Below are positions 1 through 7,971 of a stretch of 32,642 nt of DNA, piece by piece. Numbering within the stretch: position 1 is the stretch's first letter; the number at the start of each line of letters is the position of its first letter. Location: NCBI GenBank assembly GCA_051162045.1, contig JBISDI010000042.1; one strand, written 5' to 3'. The DNA comes from Anaerozeibacter quisquiliarum. GTDB taxonomy: Bacteria > Bacillota > Clostridia > Christensenellales > Aristaeellaceae. The position numbers were made by a program, and so were the translations under genes. The notes under the pieces are model-generated. The model did no database searches, was not told where the DNA came from, and saw nothing but the letters and a program-made list of their open reading frames with translations.

Positions 1-690
1 TGCAGAGAGCAGGAACGCGTAGAACTGCTCCTTGGGCATGTTGTCGTTGAGGATTTTCCCTTTCCCGCCGTCAAAGTTGACGTTGTAGGGCGCATCCGTC
101 AGGCAGATGTTTGCCTGCTTTCCGTCCATCAGTCGCGCCACATCCTCCGGTTTGGTGCTGTCCCCGCAGAGCAGACGGTGGTTTCCCAGATGCCAGAGGT
201 CCCCCGGAAGCACAAAGGTGGGCAGCTTGAGCGCGGCGTCCACGTCGAAGTCATCGTCCTGAACCTCCTCCGCGCCGCCCAGGAGCTTGTTGAGCTCCGC
301 GTCGTCAAAGCCCAGGAGCGACAGGTCGAAGTCCGCGCCCTGCAGATCGGCCAATTCCACTGACAGCATTTCTTCGTCCCAGCCGGCGTTCAGCGCCAGG
401 CGATTATCCGCGAGGATGTAGGCGCGCTTCTGGGCGTCGGTCAGGTGTTCGGCGAACACACAGGGGACCTCCGCAATGCCCTCCTCCCGCGCGGCCAGCA
501 CGCGCCCGTGCCCGGCGATGATGTTGTACTTCCCGTCCACCAGGCAAGGTATTAAAAAACCGAACTCCCGGATGGACGCGCGCAGCTGGGCAATCTGCTC
601 TTTGGAGTGCGTGCGCGCGTTCCGGGCGTAGGGCACGAGTCTGTCGATGGGTACCTTCTCAAACCGCTCCGTGCTTCGCACGCGCGTCAC
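1..690 (-). CDS. ParB-like / DNA modification methyltransferase, partial
   Basis: This gene runs off the left edge, so only its first 230 codons are present. Residues about 10-100 resemble a ParB/Srx nuclease-like domain, with the hallmark string IIAGHGRVLAARE. A linker follows, then the start of an N6-adenine or N4-cytosine DNA methyltransferase: GNHRLLCGDSTKPEDVARLM followed by a TDAPYNV motif, a variant of the usual catalytic DPPY. The start is a GTG at 690 that overlaps the TGA of the terminase small-subunit gene, so the two are translationally coupled. In related phages this fusion sits between the small and large terminase genes and probably methylates phage DNA to evade host restriction. 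The catalytic C-terminus cannot be checked here. Confidence 0.85.
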   Translation of the reverse strand, partial: MTRVRSTERFEKVPIDRLVPYARNARTHSKEQIAQLRASIREFGFLIPCLVDGKYNIIAGHGRVLAAREEGIAEVPCVFAEHLTDAQKRAYILADNRLALNAGWDEEMLSVELADLQGADFDLSLLGFDDAELNKLLGGAEEVQDDDFDVDAALKLPTFVLPGDLWHLGNHRLLCGDSTKPEDVARLMDGKQANICLTDAPYNVNFDGGKGKILNDNMPKEQFYAFLLSA

Positions 691-1265
691 CGTCCCTTCC
701 GCCCCGAGAGCAGGGCTTCCATCATGTCGTCCTGGGGATTGCCGACAAACGCCGTGGTGCAGTTCTGCTTCACGACGTCGAAGATCTCGTACCAGAGAAG
801 GTTCGCCTGCTTCTGGAACGACTGACTCATCTGCACAAAGGGGCTGGTGATCGCCCCGCCGGTGGTGGGGTGCTTGCCCAGAAGGCCGTAAGTGCTGATG
901 GCTTCCTCGCACTGAATGAACCGGGCGAACGCCTGGGCGTAGGCCTCCACCAACCGGGGGTTGATGAGCTTCTCGCAGCCCCGCGCGCGAAGCCAGTTCC
1001 AGGTTTCGGTGTAGAGCGCGTCCGCGCCCAAAGGCCTGCCGTCCTTCTGGCGGGCGCTCAAGTACTCGCCTGGCGCGGGCATGTCCTCGCCGGCAAGCTC
1101 CGCGGCGCCGGTGAGTTCGGCGGGCTCCAACAGTTCCTCCGGGCGGAGGTTCGCCGGCTCCAGGATCCTGGCCGCCTTGCCCGCGGCGATCTTGTCGATG
1201 AGCGGCAGGGGCTTGTCGCCCGCGCGCACGCGCCGCCCGCCGCGGTTGGTGCCGTCCCTGGCCAT
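687..1265 (-). CDS. Phage terminase small subunit (P27-like)
   Basis: A 192-residue protein with the layout of the P27 family: a basic N-terminus (MARDGTNRGGRR), an acidic proline-rich linker at about 35-70, then a helical DNA-binding and oligomerisation part (ALYTETWNWLRARG through YAQAFARFIQCEEAI) and a C-terminal end that usually contacts the large subunit. It would recognise phage DNA for packaging. The start ATG at 1265 follows a strong AAAGGAGG site. Its stop codon overlaps the GTG start of the downstream methyltransferase. The small, HNH, TerS, methyltransferase order is standard for Clostridia siphophages. Family assignment is from overall pattern rather than from a catalytic motif. 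Confidence 0.8.
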   Translation of the reverse strand: MARDGTNRGGRRVRAGDKPLPLIDKIAAGKAARILEPANLRPEELLEPAELTGAAELAGEDMPAPGEYLSARQKDGRPLGADALYTETWNWLRARGCEKLINPRLVEAYAQAFARFIQCEEAISTYGLLGKHPTTGGAITSPFVQMSQSFQKQANLLWYEIFDVVKQNCTTAFVGNPQDDMMEALLSGRKGR

Positions 1266-1376
1266 GCGGAATTCCTCCTTTCCCGATGGGGTTAATCCCC
1301 CCTTTGAACCGGTTTTTTTGTGCGCGTGAGCTGGCGCCCGGTCTCCCGGCCGAATGTAACAGAGATTTAACCCGCC

Positions 1377-1736
1377 CTACCGGGTGCGCCAGCGGTCGCC
1401 TTCCCGGGCGGAGACGGACGAATGGCAACGTTTGCAAAGAGAACTGAGATTGGACTCATGGTTTGAGCCGCCGCGGCCGAGGGGCAGGATGTGGTGGACT
1501 TCCGTGGCCGGGGTCGCGCGGCCCTGTTTCAGGCACATCTCGCACAAAGGATGCGCCTGAAGAAATCGCTCGCGCACCTTCCGCCACGCGCGGCCGTAGC
1601 GCTTCTTGCCCGCCGGGTCGCGGCCGTAGCGGTCGTACTGCTGGTCGGTGAGCTTCTTGTGCGCCGCGCAGTATCGACTGTCGGTCAGCTCCGGGCAGCC
1701 GGGGTAGGCGCAGGGGCGCTTAGGCTTTGTGGGCAT
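1377..1736 (-). CDS. Phage HNH endonuclease
   Basis: A 119-residue protein with an N-terminal zinc-binding cluster (CAYPGCPELTDSRYCAAH), a basic stretch (GRAWRKVRERFLQAHPLC), and a C-terminal HNH nuclease core: CEMC, then EVHHILPLGRGG, then N at SNHESNLSSLC and the final CKRCH. It is the size of the small HNH proteins placed next to phage terminases, where they help the large subunit cut DNA at the packaging site. The start ATG at 1736 follows GGGAGGAAG. It is the first gene after the duplicated promoter-like element at 1752-2000 and probably heads the leftward packaging operon. Confidence 0.88.
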   Translation of the reverse strand: MPTKPKRPCAYPGCPELTDSRYCAAHKKLTDQQYDRYGRDPAGKKRYGRAWRKVRERFLQAHPLCEMCLKQGRATPATEVHHILPLGRGGSNHESNLSSLCKRCHSSVSAREGDRWRTR

Positions 1737-1751
1737 TGATCTTCCTCCCGG

Positions 1752-1864
1752 GTAAACGAAAGACCCCCGCGGGATAGTGCCTGCGAAGGCCTTGGGGATC
1801 TGTTTCGATGCTACCAGTATATCACGGTCAGCCGCAAATTGCGTCCGCGGTTTTACTCATTTGC
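1752..1864 (-). repeat. Duplicated 113-bp element, copy 1
   Basis: This copy shares long identical blocks with 1888-2000, at a constant 136-bp offset. Shared blocks include TGTTTCGATG, TACCAGTATATCACGGTCAG, ATTGCGTCCGCG and TTTTACTCATTTGC. It lies in the gap between the ArpU-like gene and the HNH gene. Confidence 0.85.
1816..1824 (-). promoter_or_regulatory. Extended -10 promoter candidate, copy 1
   Basis: On the minus strand the repeat carries TGATATACT, an extended -10 (TGnTATAMT) element. It points at the HNH, terminase and methyltransferase genes. No good -35 box is visible, which fits a promoter that needs an activator such as the neighbouring ArpU-like protein. That dependence is an inference. 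Confidence 0.45.
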
Positions 1865-1887
1865 GCAGGCTGTGCAGGGGCTCCGGT

Positions 1888-2000
1888 CAAACAAAAGACC
1901 CTCACGGGATTCCTCCCGCGAAGGCCTTCCGGTGCCTGTTTCGATGGTACCAGTATATCACGGTCAGCGGTGGATTGCGTCCGCGATTTTACTCATTTGC
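1888..2000 (-). repeat. Duplicated 113-bp element, copy 2
   Basis: This is the second copy of the element at 1752-1864. Its right end includes the last codons and stop of the ArpU-like gene (GGCAAATGA on the minus strand), which suggests that copy 1 arose by tandem duplication of the 3' end and downstream region of that gene. A 5-bp stem hairpin (CGGGA-GGAA-TCCCG on the minus strand) followed by a T-run lies at its left side and could act as a weak terminator. Confidence 0.85.
1952..1960 (-). promoter_or_regulatory. Extended -10 promoter candidate, copy 2
   Basis: The same TGATATACT element as at 1816-1824, in the second repeat copy and in the same orientation. The conservation of exactly this block between copies supports a regulatory role. 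Confidence 0.45.
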
Positions 2001-2451
2001 CGAACAGCAGCAGCGCCAGATGCTGGAGCGCGCGGTTCTTCCGATTGTACGCGGAGGAGCGCTCGATGGCATACCGCTCGCAGATGTTCAGCAGCGCGTC
2101 CGTCTGCGCCTGATCGTCGTTCAGGTAGAACTCCGTCAGAACATACCGCTCGTCCTCCGACAGCGTCTCCCACGCCGGGCGGAACCACTCCATGTATTCC
2201 AGCGCCTGACGGTACCGCTCCCGGAGCACGTCGATCTCGTCAATGCCGGCGGCCAGCCGGGCCTCTCCCGCCGTGGGGTTGTGCGCGGACGGCATGCCGG
2301 TCAGCACGGACGCGCGCGGCGCGGTCATCCGATCCTGCACGAGGGCGATGTCCTCGCCGGTATGCTCCAGGATGTAGGTCATGCTCCCATAGTCCTTCAG
2401 CGCACTGATCGCCGCGGACCGCTTGTCCAGATACTGCCAAACGATGTTCAT
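1993..2451 (-). CDS. ArpU / sigma-70 region 4-like phage late regulator
   Basis: A 152-residue, mostly helical protein with a C-terminal helix-turn-helix of the sigma region 4 type: LSEDERYVLTEFYL, then ALLNICERYAIERSSAYNRK. The N-terminal half (DKRSAAISALKDYGSMTYIL) matches the DUF1492/ArpU style of phage proteins. Members of this group control late gene expression and sit just upstream of the packaging genes, as here. The ATG at 2451 overlaps the helicase stop (ATGA), with AAAGGAGG inside the helicase 3' end. The target is probably the duplicated promoter-like element directly downstream. Confidence 0.7.
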   Translation of the reverse strand: MNIVWQYLDKRSAAISALKDYGSMTYILEHTGEDIALVQDRMTAPRASVLTGMPSAHNPTAGEARLAAGIDEIDVLRERYRQALEYMEWFRPAWETLSEDERYVLTEFYLNDDQAQTDALLNICERYAIERSSAYNRKNRALQHLALLLFGK

Positions 2452-3821
2452 GTCGTTCCTCCTTTGTGAAGATTGGCTTTGACCGCCTCGATCAGCGCGG
2501 CCTGGGTCTGGTCTTTCCGGCGGAGCGCCGCCATAATCTGCTCGTCAATGGTGTCCCGGGTCATGATGTGCTGAATGACTACAGTGTTCTTCTGCCCCTG
2601 CCGCCAGAGCCGGGCGTTGGTCTGCTGGTAGAGCTCCAGGCTCCACGTCAGCCCGAACCAGATGAGCGTCGAGCCGCCCGCCTGCAGGTTCAGCCCGTGC
2701 CCGGCGGAGGCGGGATGAATGAGCGCCACGGGGATTTCCCCGGCGTTCCAGCGGGCGATGGTTTCCGGCGTATCCAGCCTGGAAAACGGGACGCGCCGCG
2801 CGCGCAGCCGATCGGATATCCGCGTCAGGTCGTGCCGGAACCAGTACGCCACCAGCACGGGCTTTCCGTTCACGGCCTCGATCAGGTCCTCCAGCGCGTC
2901 CAGCTTCCGGTTGTGAATGGGCAGCGCGTGCCCGTCCTCGCCGTACAGCGCGCCGTTCGCCATTTGGCAAAGTTTCCCCGAGAGGGCGGCGGCGTTGACG
3001 GCATCGATCTCCTCGCCTTTGAGGGTAACGACCAGATCGTCCTTCATCGCCGCGTACAGCTCGGTCTCCGCGTCTGACATGGAAACGCGCACCTCGTTCA
3101 TGACGCACGCCGGCATCTTCAGGTAGTCGGCGGTCTTCATGCTGATGGAGATGTCGCCGACGCGCCGGTAAATCTCCTGCTCCGCGCCGGGCTTGGGCTT
3201 GTAGGAAAACACCTGCTGGGCGCTGCGCTTGTCCGGCAGGAAGAACGCGTCCCGGTAATGAGTGATGAACCTGCCCAGGCGTTTGCCCATATCCAGCACG
3301 CGGAACTCCGCCCAAAGGTCCATCAGGCCGTTGGAGGATGGCGTGCCGGTCAGCCCCACGATCCGCTTGATTAGCGGGCGCACCTTCATCAGGCTGCGAA
3401 AGCGCTTCGCCTGATAGGACTTGAAGGACGAAAGCTCGTCGATCACGACCATGTCGTAGTCAAACGGCAGGCCGCTTTCCTCGGTCAGCCACTGGACGTT
3501 CTCCCGGTTGATGATGTGGATGAACGCGGGCTCGCGAAGGGCCGCCCTGCGCTCCTCCGCCGTTCCCACGGCCACACTGCAGGTCAGTCCCTTCAGGTGA
3601 TCCCATTTCCGGAGTTCTTCCGGCCACGTGTCACGTGCCACGCGCAGGGGGGCGATGACCAGCACCCGGCCGATCTCAAAGCGGTTCAGGCACAGTTCCC
3701 AGACGGCGGAAAGCGTGATCACGCTCTTGCCAAGCCCCATGTCGAGGAGCACGGCGGCCACGGGATGCGTCAGGATAAAGTCCGTGGCATACCGCTGGTA
3801 ATCATGGGGCACATAGTTCAT
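2448..3821 (-). CDS. SNF2-type DEAD/DEAH helicase (phage)
   Basis: A 457-residue superfamily 2 ATPase. The P-loop is DMGLGKS at residues 27-33, the Walker B motif is DELS at 128-131, motif III is LTGTPSSNG near 160, and the C-terminal motifs V/VI are HGLNLQAGG and RLWRQGQKN. These features fit the compact SNF2-like helicases of phages that remodel replication or recombination intermediates. I place the start at ATG 3821, which has GGAGGTGTGCTGG just upstream; in-frame codons up to 3830 lack a better site. The first 20 bases overlap the end of the VRR-NUC gene and the stop overlaps the ArpU-like start, so the three genes are likely one operon. Confidence 0.88.
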   Translation of the reverse strand: MNYVPHDYQRYATDFILTHPVAAVLLDMGLGKSVITLSAVWELCLNRFEIGRVLVIAPLRVARDTWPEELRKWDHLKGLTCSVAVGTAEERRAALREPAFIHIINRENVQWLTEESGLPFDYDMVVIDELSSFKSYQAKRFRSLMKVRPLIKRIVGLTGTPSSNGLMDLWAEFRVLDMGKRLGRFITHYRDAFFLPDKRSAQQVFSYKPKPGAEQEIYRRVGDISISMKTADYLKMPACVMNEVRVSMSDAETELYAAMKDDLVVTLKGEEIDAVNAAALSGKLCQMANGALYGEDGHALPIHNRKLDALEDLIEAVNGKPVLVAYWFRHDLTRISDRLRARRVPFSRLDTPETIARWNAGEIPVALIHPASAGHGLNLQAGGSTLIWFGLTWSLELYQQTNARLWRQGQKNTVVIQHIMTRDTIDEQIMAALRRKDQTQAALIEAVKANLHKGGTT

Positions 3822-4083
3822 CCAGCACACCTCCGATCTGGTCAGGATGGTCGATCACGTACACCCGAAAGCCCTGCGCTTCCAGTTGGCGCTTCCGCCG
3901 CAGCTGCAGCGGGCGCATCTGCCTGCCGGGCGCTTTCAGTTCCACAAAGGCGCAGCGGCGGCCCGGCATCAGGACAATCCGGTCTGGGACGCCGGACAGA
4001 CCCGGGCTTACGAACTTCAGCGCGAGGCCGCCGCGCTGCCGGACCGCTCTTCTGAGCGCCTGCTCCACTTGCTTTTCTGTCAT
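3802..4083 (-). CDS. VRR-NUC domain nuclease
   Basis: A 93-residue stand-alone VRR-NUC protein. The catalytic PD-(D/E)XK-type core is visible: GVPDR with D34, then FVELKAPG with E48 and K50, followed by QLRRKRQLEAQGFRVYVID. Such small nucleases are common in phage replication modules beside SNF2 helicases and probably act as structure-specific or resolvase-like enzymes. The gene overlaps the helicase start by 20 bases, which suggests coupled expression and a joint role. The start at 4083 follows a modest GGGCGG site. Confidence 0.88.
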   Translation of the reverse strand: MTEKQVEQALRRAVRQRGGLALKFVSPGLSGVPDRIVLMPGRRCAFVELKAPGRQMRPLQLRRKRQLEAQGFRVYVIDHPDQIGGVLDELCAP

Positions 4084-4119
4084 GCGTTTGCCGCCCTTTC
4101 ATCCGTGAGATTGCCCGGT

Positions 4120-4224
4120 GTGTGACGGTCGTGACGGTCGTTTCCAACCTCTCTCTATAGGCTGATTTTTTCTATTTTTTCTGCCTAATAACAGAATGGG
4201 TATTGACCATCACGACCGTCACAC
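4120..4224. repeat. 15-bp inverted repeat with iteron-like copies, AT-rich centre
   Basis: GTGTGACGGTCGTGA at 4120-4134 is repeated in perfect inverse form at 4210-4224. A further ACGGTCG copy follows the left arm, so the unit CGACCGTCA occurs three times. The 75 bases between the arms are AT-rich with T-runs. The structure lies between the primase-helicase gene and the VRR-NUC gene. It could be a replication origin, an operator or a messenger structure; the sequence alone does not decide. Confidence 0.6.
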
Positions 4225-4238
4225 TTCCTATTTATATG

Positions 4239-6536
4239 TCATCTCAGAAAATCGTCCTCTGCGTCCGCGATTTTGCCCAGACCCAGGCCGCGCACGAATG
4301 TCCCGCTCCGGGACTTCGTCCTGATGAAGCCCTCGTTCTCCAGCGCGTTGTAGAAATCCGTCGTCGATCGGGTGTACTCGCCGGTATCCGCGCAGAAGTT
4401 CCGGTACGCCGTGTACAACTCGCCGGACTTCGCCTGAAGCCCGTCGCCGATCTCACAGCGCTCGCTCAGGAAATGCCCCAGCCAGTCGTTGTCCTTCCGG
4501 TAGCGGTCGATCGCCCGCCTGACGCATTCCGGCGGGTCGATCTTGAAATCCCGCCGGATGACCTCCTCCGCGCCCGCAATCATCCACGACAGGATTGCGC
4601 CGCCGGCATTCCTGAACAGGTGATCGGCGTAATTCTTGATGTCGCCTTTGCCCTCGATCTTCGCGTCAAAGGGAATCACAATCATGCGCCGCCAGATGCC
4701 CGCGTCCTTGGCGCCGATCCTGGGCAGATGGTTGGTATAGAGCACGGTCGTATGCGTCGGCTCATAGGCAAACGGGTCCTTGTACTTTTTCTCGGCGGTA
4801 ATGTCGTCGGTGGAACACAGCTGCTTGACGATGGAGGTGTTGAGCCGCTGGCCTTCCTCCAATTCGGATGCGATCAGCATGCGCTTGCCCTTGGCCTCGG
4901 CCAACTCGGGCTTCACGTTGCGCTTGCAGCCCACCGTCAGGGCATCCGCGGAGATGGTCCCGCTGTAGCTGCCCAGCACATGCGCCAGCACGTTCCAGAA
5001 CGTGGACTTGCCGTTGCGCCCGTCTCCGTAGGCGATGATGAGGGCTTCCACGAAAACCTTGCCCACGGCGATCATCCCGGCAACCAGCTGAACATAGCCA
5101 ATCAATTCCCGGTCCCCGCGGAAGAAGGTGTTCAACGCGGCTTCCCAGATGTCTTTTCCCTGATCGCCGGGCTGCACGGCGGTCATTTTCGTCACAAAAT
5201 GATCCGCGCTGTGCGGCATCACGCCCTTCAGGCCGCGCCGCAGGTCGTACGCGCATTCCGGGGCGTTCAGAAGGAACGGGTCGGCGTCCAGATCCTGCGG
5301 GCGGATGAGCACCATGGGCTGGACTTCCGCCAGCACCGCCTTGATGTTCTTGGACTGGCGGTAATTCATGGCCGTCGCCTGATAGGCCGTCGCGGTCAAA
5401 TAGGCCGTATACGACTCCCATTGCGCCTCGTCCATGCTGCTCTGGGCCTTTTTCTTGCTTGACTTGTTCAGAAGCTCCGCCGCGCCATTCTGCTCCAGAG
5501 CCTTGTAAGCGGCCGTGGCCGCGACGGTCGCTTCTTCCAGCTGCATATCGGACAGATCGTGCATGACGGCGTGGGCGCGGGGCTTTGACTCCTCCCAGAT
5601 GTCGCCGTTGTACACGATGAAGTCCGTCGCCGGGGAAAAGCGCAGCTGCCCGGAAAACACCTCGGCCAACACCCGGGCCTCCGCCACATCCGACTGATCG
5701 CTGGGTTTGTACAGGAAATCGCCGTGAAGCGCGGCGTACTCATTCGGCGGCACGTAATCCCTGCCGGCTGAAATCTTCCTGTAAAACCCGACCGCGCTGT
5801 GCCAGATGGTGCTTAGTTCCCTTTCGTCCAGCGGAGGAACGCAGGCTTCCGCCTTCTTCCGAAACAGCCGATGCGCTTCCTCCGTATCACCCAGGCGCTT
5901 GAGCACCCGCCCTGCGTAGTGGGACAGGGTGGCGTTGCGGCTTCCCTCCGGGATGACGCCGTCCGGGGCAGGCAGCGGCAGGCCCAGAAAGGCATCCTCC
6001 TCCGGACAGTGCTGATCCAGATACGCATTCAGCGTGACCGTGCCCGCGTGAAAGCGCACTTGCGCGTCGGCGGTGCCGAAGAAGAACCGCGCCGCGTCCA
6101 GCGCCTTCGGGTCAAAATACGGAAAGCAGACACGTGCCCTCTTTTTCAGGCCGCTGTATTCCGCCGGGTCGGTCATATCATCAATCAGAAAGAAACAGTG
6201 GAATTTCGGCCGGGGCGCCTTTCCGCGCTTGGGCTTCATGTGGTTGCGGCTGAAATGGAACCCGGCGGTGACCTCCGGGAACCGCGCGATGACGGCATCC
6301 GGCGTGACCCAGTCCTTGGGGTCGTCGCTGTGGTCGTTGTCGCACTCCAGCGCCAGGCAGTTGGTGCGCAGGAAGTTGTCCTTTGACCGGTATCCGTTCC
6401 GGTACGCTACGGCGACATAGTCATATCTCACAGCCTGCCGGAGCGACGCCTCATCCCCGACGCTGACCCTGTGCGGATAGCTGCAGTTCCACTCGTTGCC
6501 GACGCAGTCGGCGCGGTAAAGATTGAAGGCGGGCAT
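4239..6536 (-). CDS. P4-type phage primase-helicase
   Basis: A 765-residue protein with an archaeo-eukaryotic-type primase region at the N-terminus (ECDNDHSDD with D66 and D68, then HFSRNH and KFHCFF), a PriCT-like segment at about 200-255, and a D5/superfamily 3 helicase in the second half. The P-loop is GDGRNGKST at 504-512, followed by LIASELEEGQRL and the TNHLPRI and WRRMIVIPF motifs. The C-terminal part is a winged-helix type. The protein primes and unwinds phage DNA during replication. I chose ATG 6536 because it follows GGAGGGTTGATGCC just after the upstream gene's stop; a longer in-frame start at 6647 would overlap that gene and adds a non-conserved tail. Confidence 0.92.
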   Translation of the reverse strand: MPAFNLYRADCVGNEWNCSYPHRVSVGDEASLRQAVRYDYVAVAYRNGYRSKDNFLRTNCLALECDNDHSDDPKDWVTPDAVIARFPEVTAGFHFSRNHMKPKRGKAPRPKFHCFFLIDDMTDPAEYSGLKKRARVCFPYFDPKALDAARFFFGTADAQVRFHAGTVTLNAYLDQHCPEEDAFLGLPLPAPDGVIPEGSRNATLSHYAGRVLKRLGDTEEAHRLFRKKAEACVPPLDERELSTIWHSAVGFYRKISAGRDYVPPNEYAALHGDFLYKPSDQSDVAEARVLAEVFSGQLRFSPATDFIVYNGDIWEESKPRAHAVMHDLSDMQLEEATVAATAAYKALEQNGAAELLNKSSKKKAQSSMDEAQWESYTAYLTATAYQATAMNYRQSKNIKAVLAEVQPMVLIRPQDLDADPFLLNAPECAYDLRRGLKGVMPHSADHFVTKMTAVQPGDQGKDIWEAALNTFFRGDRELIGYVQLVAGMIAVGKVFVEALIIAYGDGRNGKSTFWNVLAHVLGSYSGTISADALTVGCKRNVKPELAEAKGKRMLIASELEEGQRLNTSIVKQLCSTDDITAEKKYKDPFAYEPTHTTVLYTNHLPRIGAKDAGIWRRMIVIPFDAKIEGKGDIKNYADHLFRNAGGAILSWMIAGAEEVIRRDFKIDPPECVRRAIDRYRKDNDWLGHFLSERCEIGDGLQAKSGELYTAYRNFCADTGEYTRSTTDFYNALENEGFIRTKSRSGTFVRGLGLGKIADAEDDFLR

Positions 6537-6540
6537 GGCA

Positions 6541-6897
6541 TCAACCCTCCGTTTCGGACTGTATCTCCAGAACCGACAGCATCCAGCGGAGCGCCTCCTT
6601 GATGGTCTCAAGCTCGGTATCGCCGCCGAGTACGATCTCCACTTCATCGGCGCCGCCCGGGAAGCCGCCCGCCTTCACGCGGCAGCGCAGATCCGTGCAG
6701 GCCAGATTCTTGACGCGCAGAAAGGTGCGGGAACCGTGGCCGGAGTCGCCGCCCTGATACCCGTTGGTGCCGGCTTCCGCCTCAAGGATGTTGGCGCTGG
6801 TGATCTCGCGCGTCCAGGTGGTCACATTGCGCCCGTCGACGCGGCGGACGCGCTTTTGGGCGGGATAGGAATTCCCGTCACACTCGGTGTAGAACAT
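6541..6897 (-). CDS. Conserved phage protein of unknown function
   Basis: A 118-residue protein that I do not recognise. It has no clear motif. The centre is rich in glycine (AGTNGYQGGDSGHGSR) and the C-terminus is a predicted helix (ETIKEALRWMLSVLEIQ). A GAGGAGG site lies nine bases ahead of ATG 6897. It overlaps the end of the upstream gene by 20 bases and ends five bases before the primase start, so it belongs to the replication operon. Codon use is like its neighbours and the antisense frames are not better candidates. Confidence 0.7.
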   Translation of the reverse strand: MFYTECDGNSYPAQKRVRRVDGRNVTTWTREITSANILEAEAGTNGYQGGDSGHGSRTFLRVKNLACTDLRCRVKAGGFPGGADEVEIVLGGDTELETIKEALRWMLSVLEIQSETEG

Positions 6898-7321
6898 GAT
6901 CCAAAACCTCCTCGCAATCCTCGGTAAAGAACCGGACCGGCTGACCTTTGCGCCTGGCGCGCGCGATCTCGACGGACATTCCCTTTGAAACGCGGTCGCC
7001 GAAAGCCCAAAGCTCCGCGCATTTGGTCAGAAGGATGATGGCCATCCGCATGGGCAGGTCCCGCTCCGCCTGTATGCGGTCGTCCATGAACTGTGGGAAA
7101 AACAGGTGCGGGGTGACCGGAAGGCAGCCCCGATCGACGGCGAACCGGCTGTACCTGCGGGCGTCTGCAAGATTCCTTTCCGTGTCTCCGGAAAACGGAC
7201 TGCAAATGTACACGATCGGCCGGAAGGCTGACCTGCGAAGTTCCTCCTCCACGCGCGTCAGCGCTTCATACGCCGTGGGATCCGGACAGCCGGAAGGGTT
7301 GTAAAAACTGATCTTTCTCAT
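6878..7321 (-). CDS. Nucleoside 2-deoxyribosyltransferase-like (DUF4406/DUF7768-like)
   Basis: About 147 residues. After a short lead (MRKISFYNPSG), the core is IVYICSPFSGDTERNLADAR, then VTPHLFFPQFMDD and a helix-rich end with ELWAFGDRVSKGMSVEIARA. This is the pattern of the DUF4406-like relatives of nucleoside deoxyribosyltransferases common in phage replication modules; the substrate is unknown. The start is uncertain. ATG 7321 begins the FYNPSG sequence I take to be conserved but has a tight site (TGGAG, three bases). TTG 7348 has a stronger GAGGAGG, four bases ahead. Confidence 0.75.
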   Translation of the reverse strand: MRKISFYNPSGCPDPTAYEALTRVEEELRRSAFRPIVYICSPFSGDTERNLADARRYSRFAVDRGCLPVTPHLFFPQFMDDRIQAERDLPMRMAIILLTKCAELWAFGDRVSKGMSVEIARARRKGQPVRFFTEDCEEVLDHVLHRV

Positions 7322-7383
7322 GGGCTCCAGGCAGTGCGTTTCACGCAATGCGCCTCCTCTCAAAAATCGGGCTTCCGATATCT

Positions 7384-7490
7384 ACAGGACAAAAAGGGCC
7401 GGTCTGGCAACCGGTCCTTCTTTATTATGAAAATTTTTTTCTGCAATTTTTGAGGGTTTCCGGTTGCCGGAAGCCCTGTTTTTGTCCTGT
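7384..7490. repeat. 31-bp imperfect inverted repeat in divergent intergenic region
   Basis: ACAGGACAAAAAGGGCCGG leads the left arm (7384-7414). The right arm (7460-7490) read in reverse begins ACAGGACAAAAACAGGGC, and both arms end in GGCAACCGG. Each arm also holds a small hairpin of its own. The centre (7415-7459) is AT-rich. The structure separates the leftward and rightward replication genes and could be paired terminators, an operator or an origin-like element. Confidence 0.65.
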
Positions 7491-7653
7491 GGGTTGCGAA
7501 GGGACGCAAGATACCCCCTTCGGAAAGTGAGGGAAACACCCATGCAGGAACGCTGTCACAGCCCCGGTTCTGCCCCCCTATCGAAGGCCAGCGGCACCCG
7601 CCGCGCGGCAGACCGGATCATCGCAATCAGGCCAACGGAAGGAGAAACGCAGC

Positions 7654-7971
7654 ATGAGCAAAATGTCCGAACTGTCTGAAGCCGTCGCGGAGCTCCGCCG
7701 GTGCGGCGAGGCGCTGATCGGCGTCAGCGAGTCCCTCCGCGGCCTGTTCGGTGGGGAACCCGCGGCGGAAGAATCGTCCGTTCAGGAACCCGCAAAAGAG
7801 GAAACGCCCTCCGTGACGCTGGAGCGGGTGCGCGCCGTGCTGGCTGAAAAGTCGCTCGCCGGTCATCGGGCGGAGGTGCAGGCGCTGATCCGCGGGTGCG
7901 GCGCGGACAGGTTGAGCACCGTGGACCCTTCAAAGTACGAAGCGCTGCTGAAGCGGGCGGAGGTGCTGTGA
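7654..7971 (+). CDS. Small conserved phage replication-module protein
   Basis: A 105-residue protein with an N-terminal helix (SELSEAVAELRRCGEALI), an acidic low-complexity linker at about 38-55, and a C-terminal helical unit (LERVRAVLAEKSLAGHRAEV, then LSTVDPSKYEALLKRAEVL). Proteins of this kind are regularly found upstream of DUF2800 and DUF2815 genes in Clostridia phages and are sometimes mislabelled as rRNA biogenesis proteins. The C-terminal unit may bind DNA or partner proteins, but I cannot assign a function. The start follows GGAAGGAG. Its stop overlaps the next ATG (TGATG), which indicates coupled translation. Confidence 0.75.
   Translation: MSKMSELSEAVAELRRCGEALIGVSESLRGLFGGEPAAEESSVQEPAKEETPSVTLERVRAVLAEKSLAGHRAEVQALIRGCGADRLSTVDPSKYEALLKRAEVL

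Noticed and set aside
4203..5462. 419-codon plus-strand frame opposite the primase gene
   Set aside because: Antisense shadow of the primase-helicase, whose motifs are certain.
7542..7679. 45-codon plus-strand frame from an ATG after GAGGG
   Set aside because: It overlaps the start of the next gene by 26 bases, and its composition is biased to arginine and proline. Real expression cannot be excluded but I see no support beyond a weak binding site.
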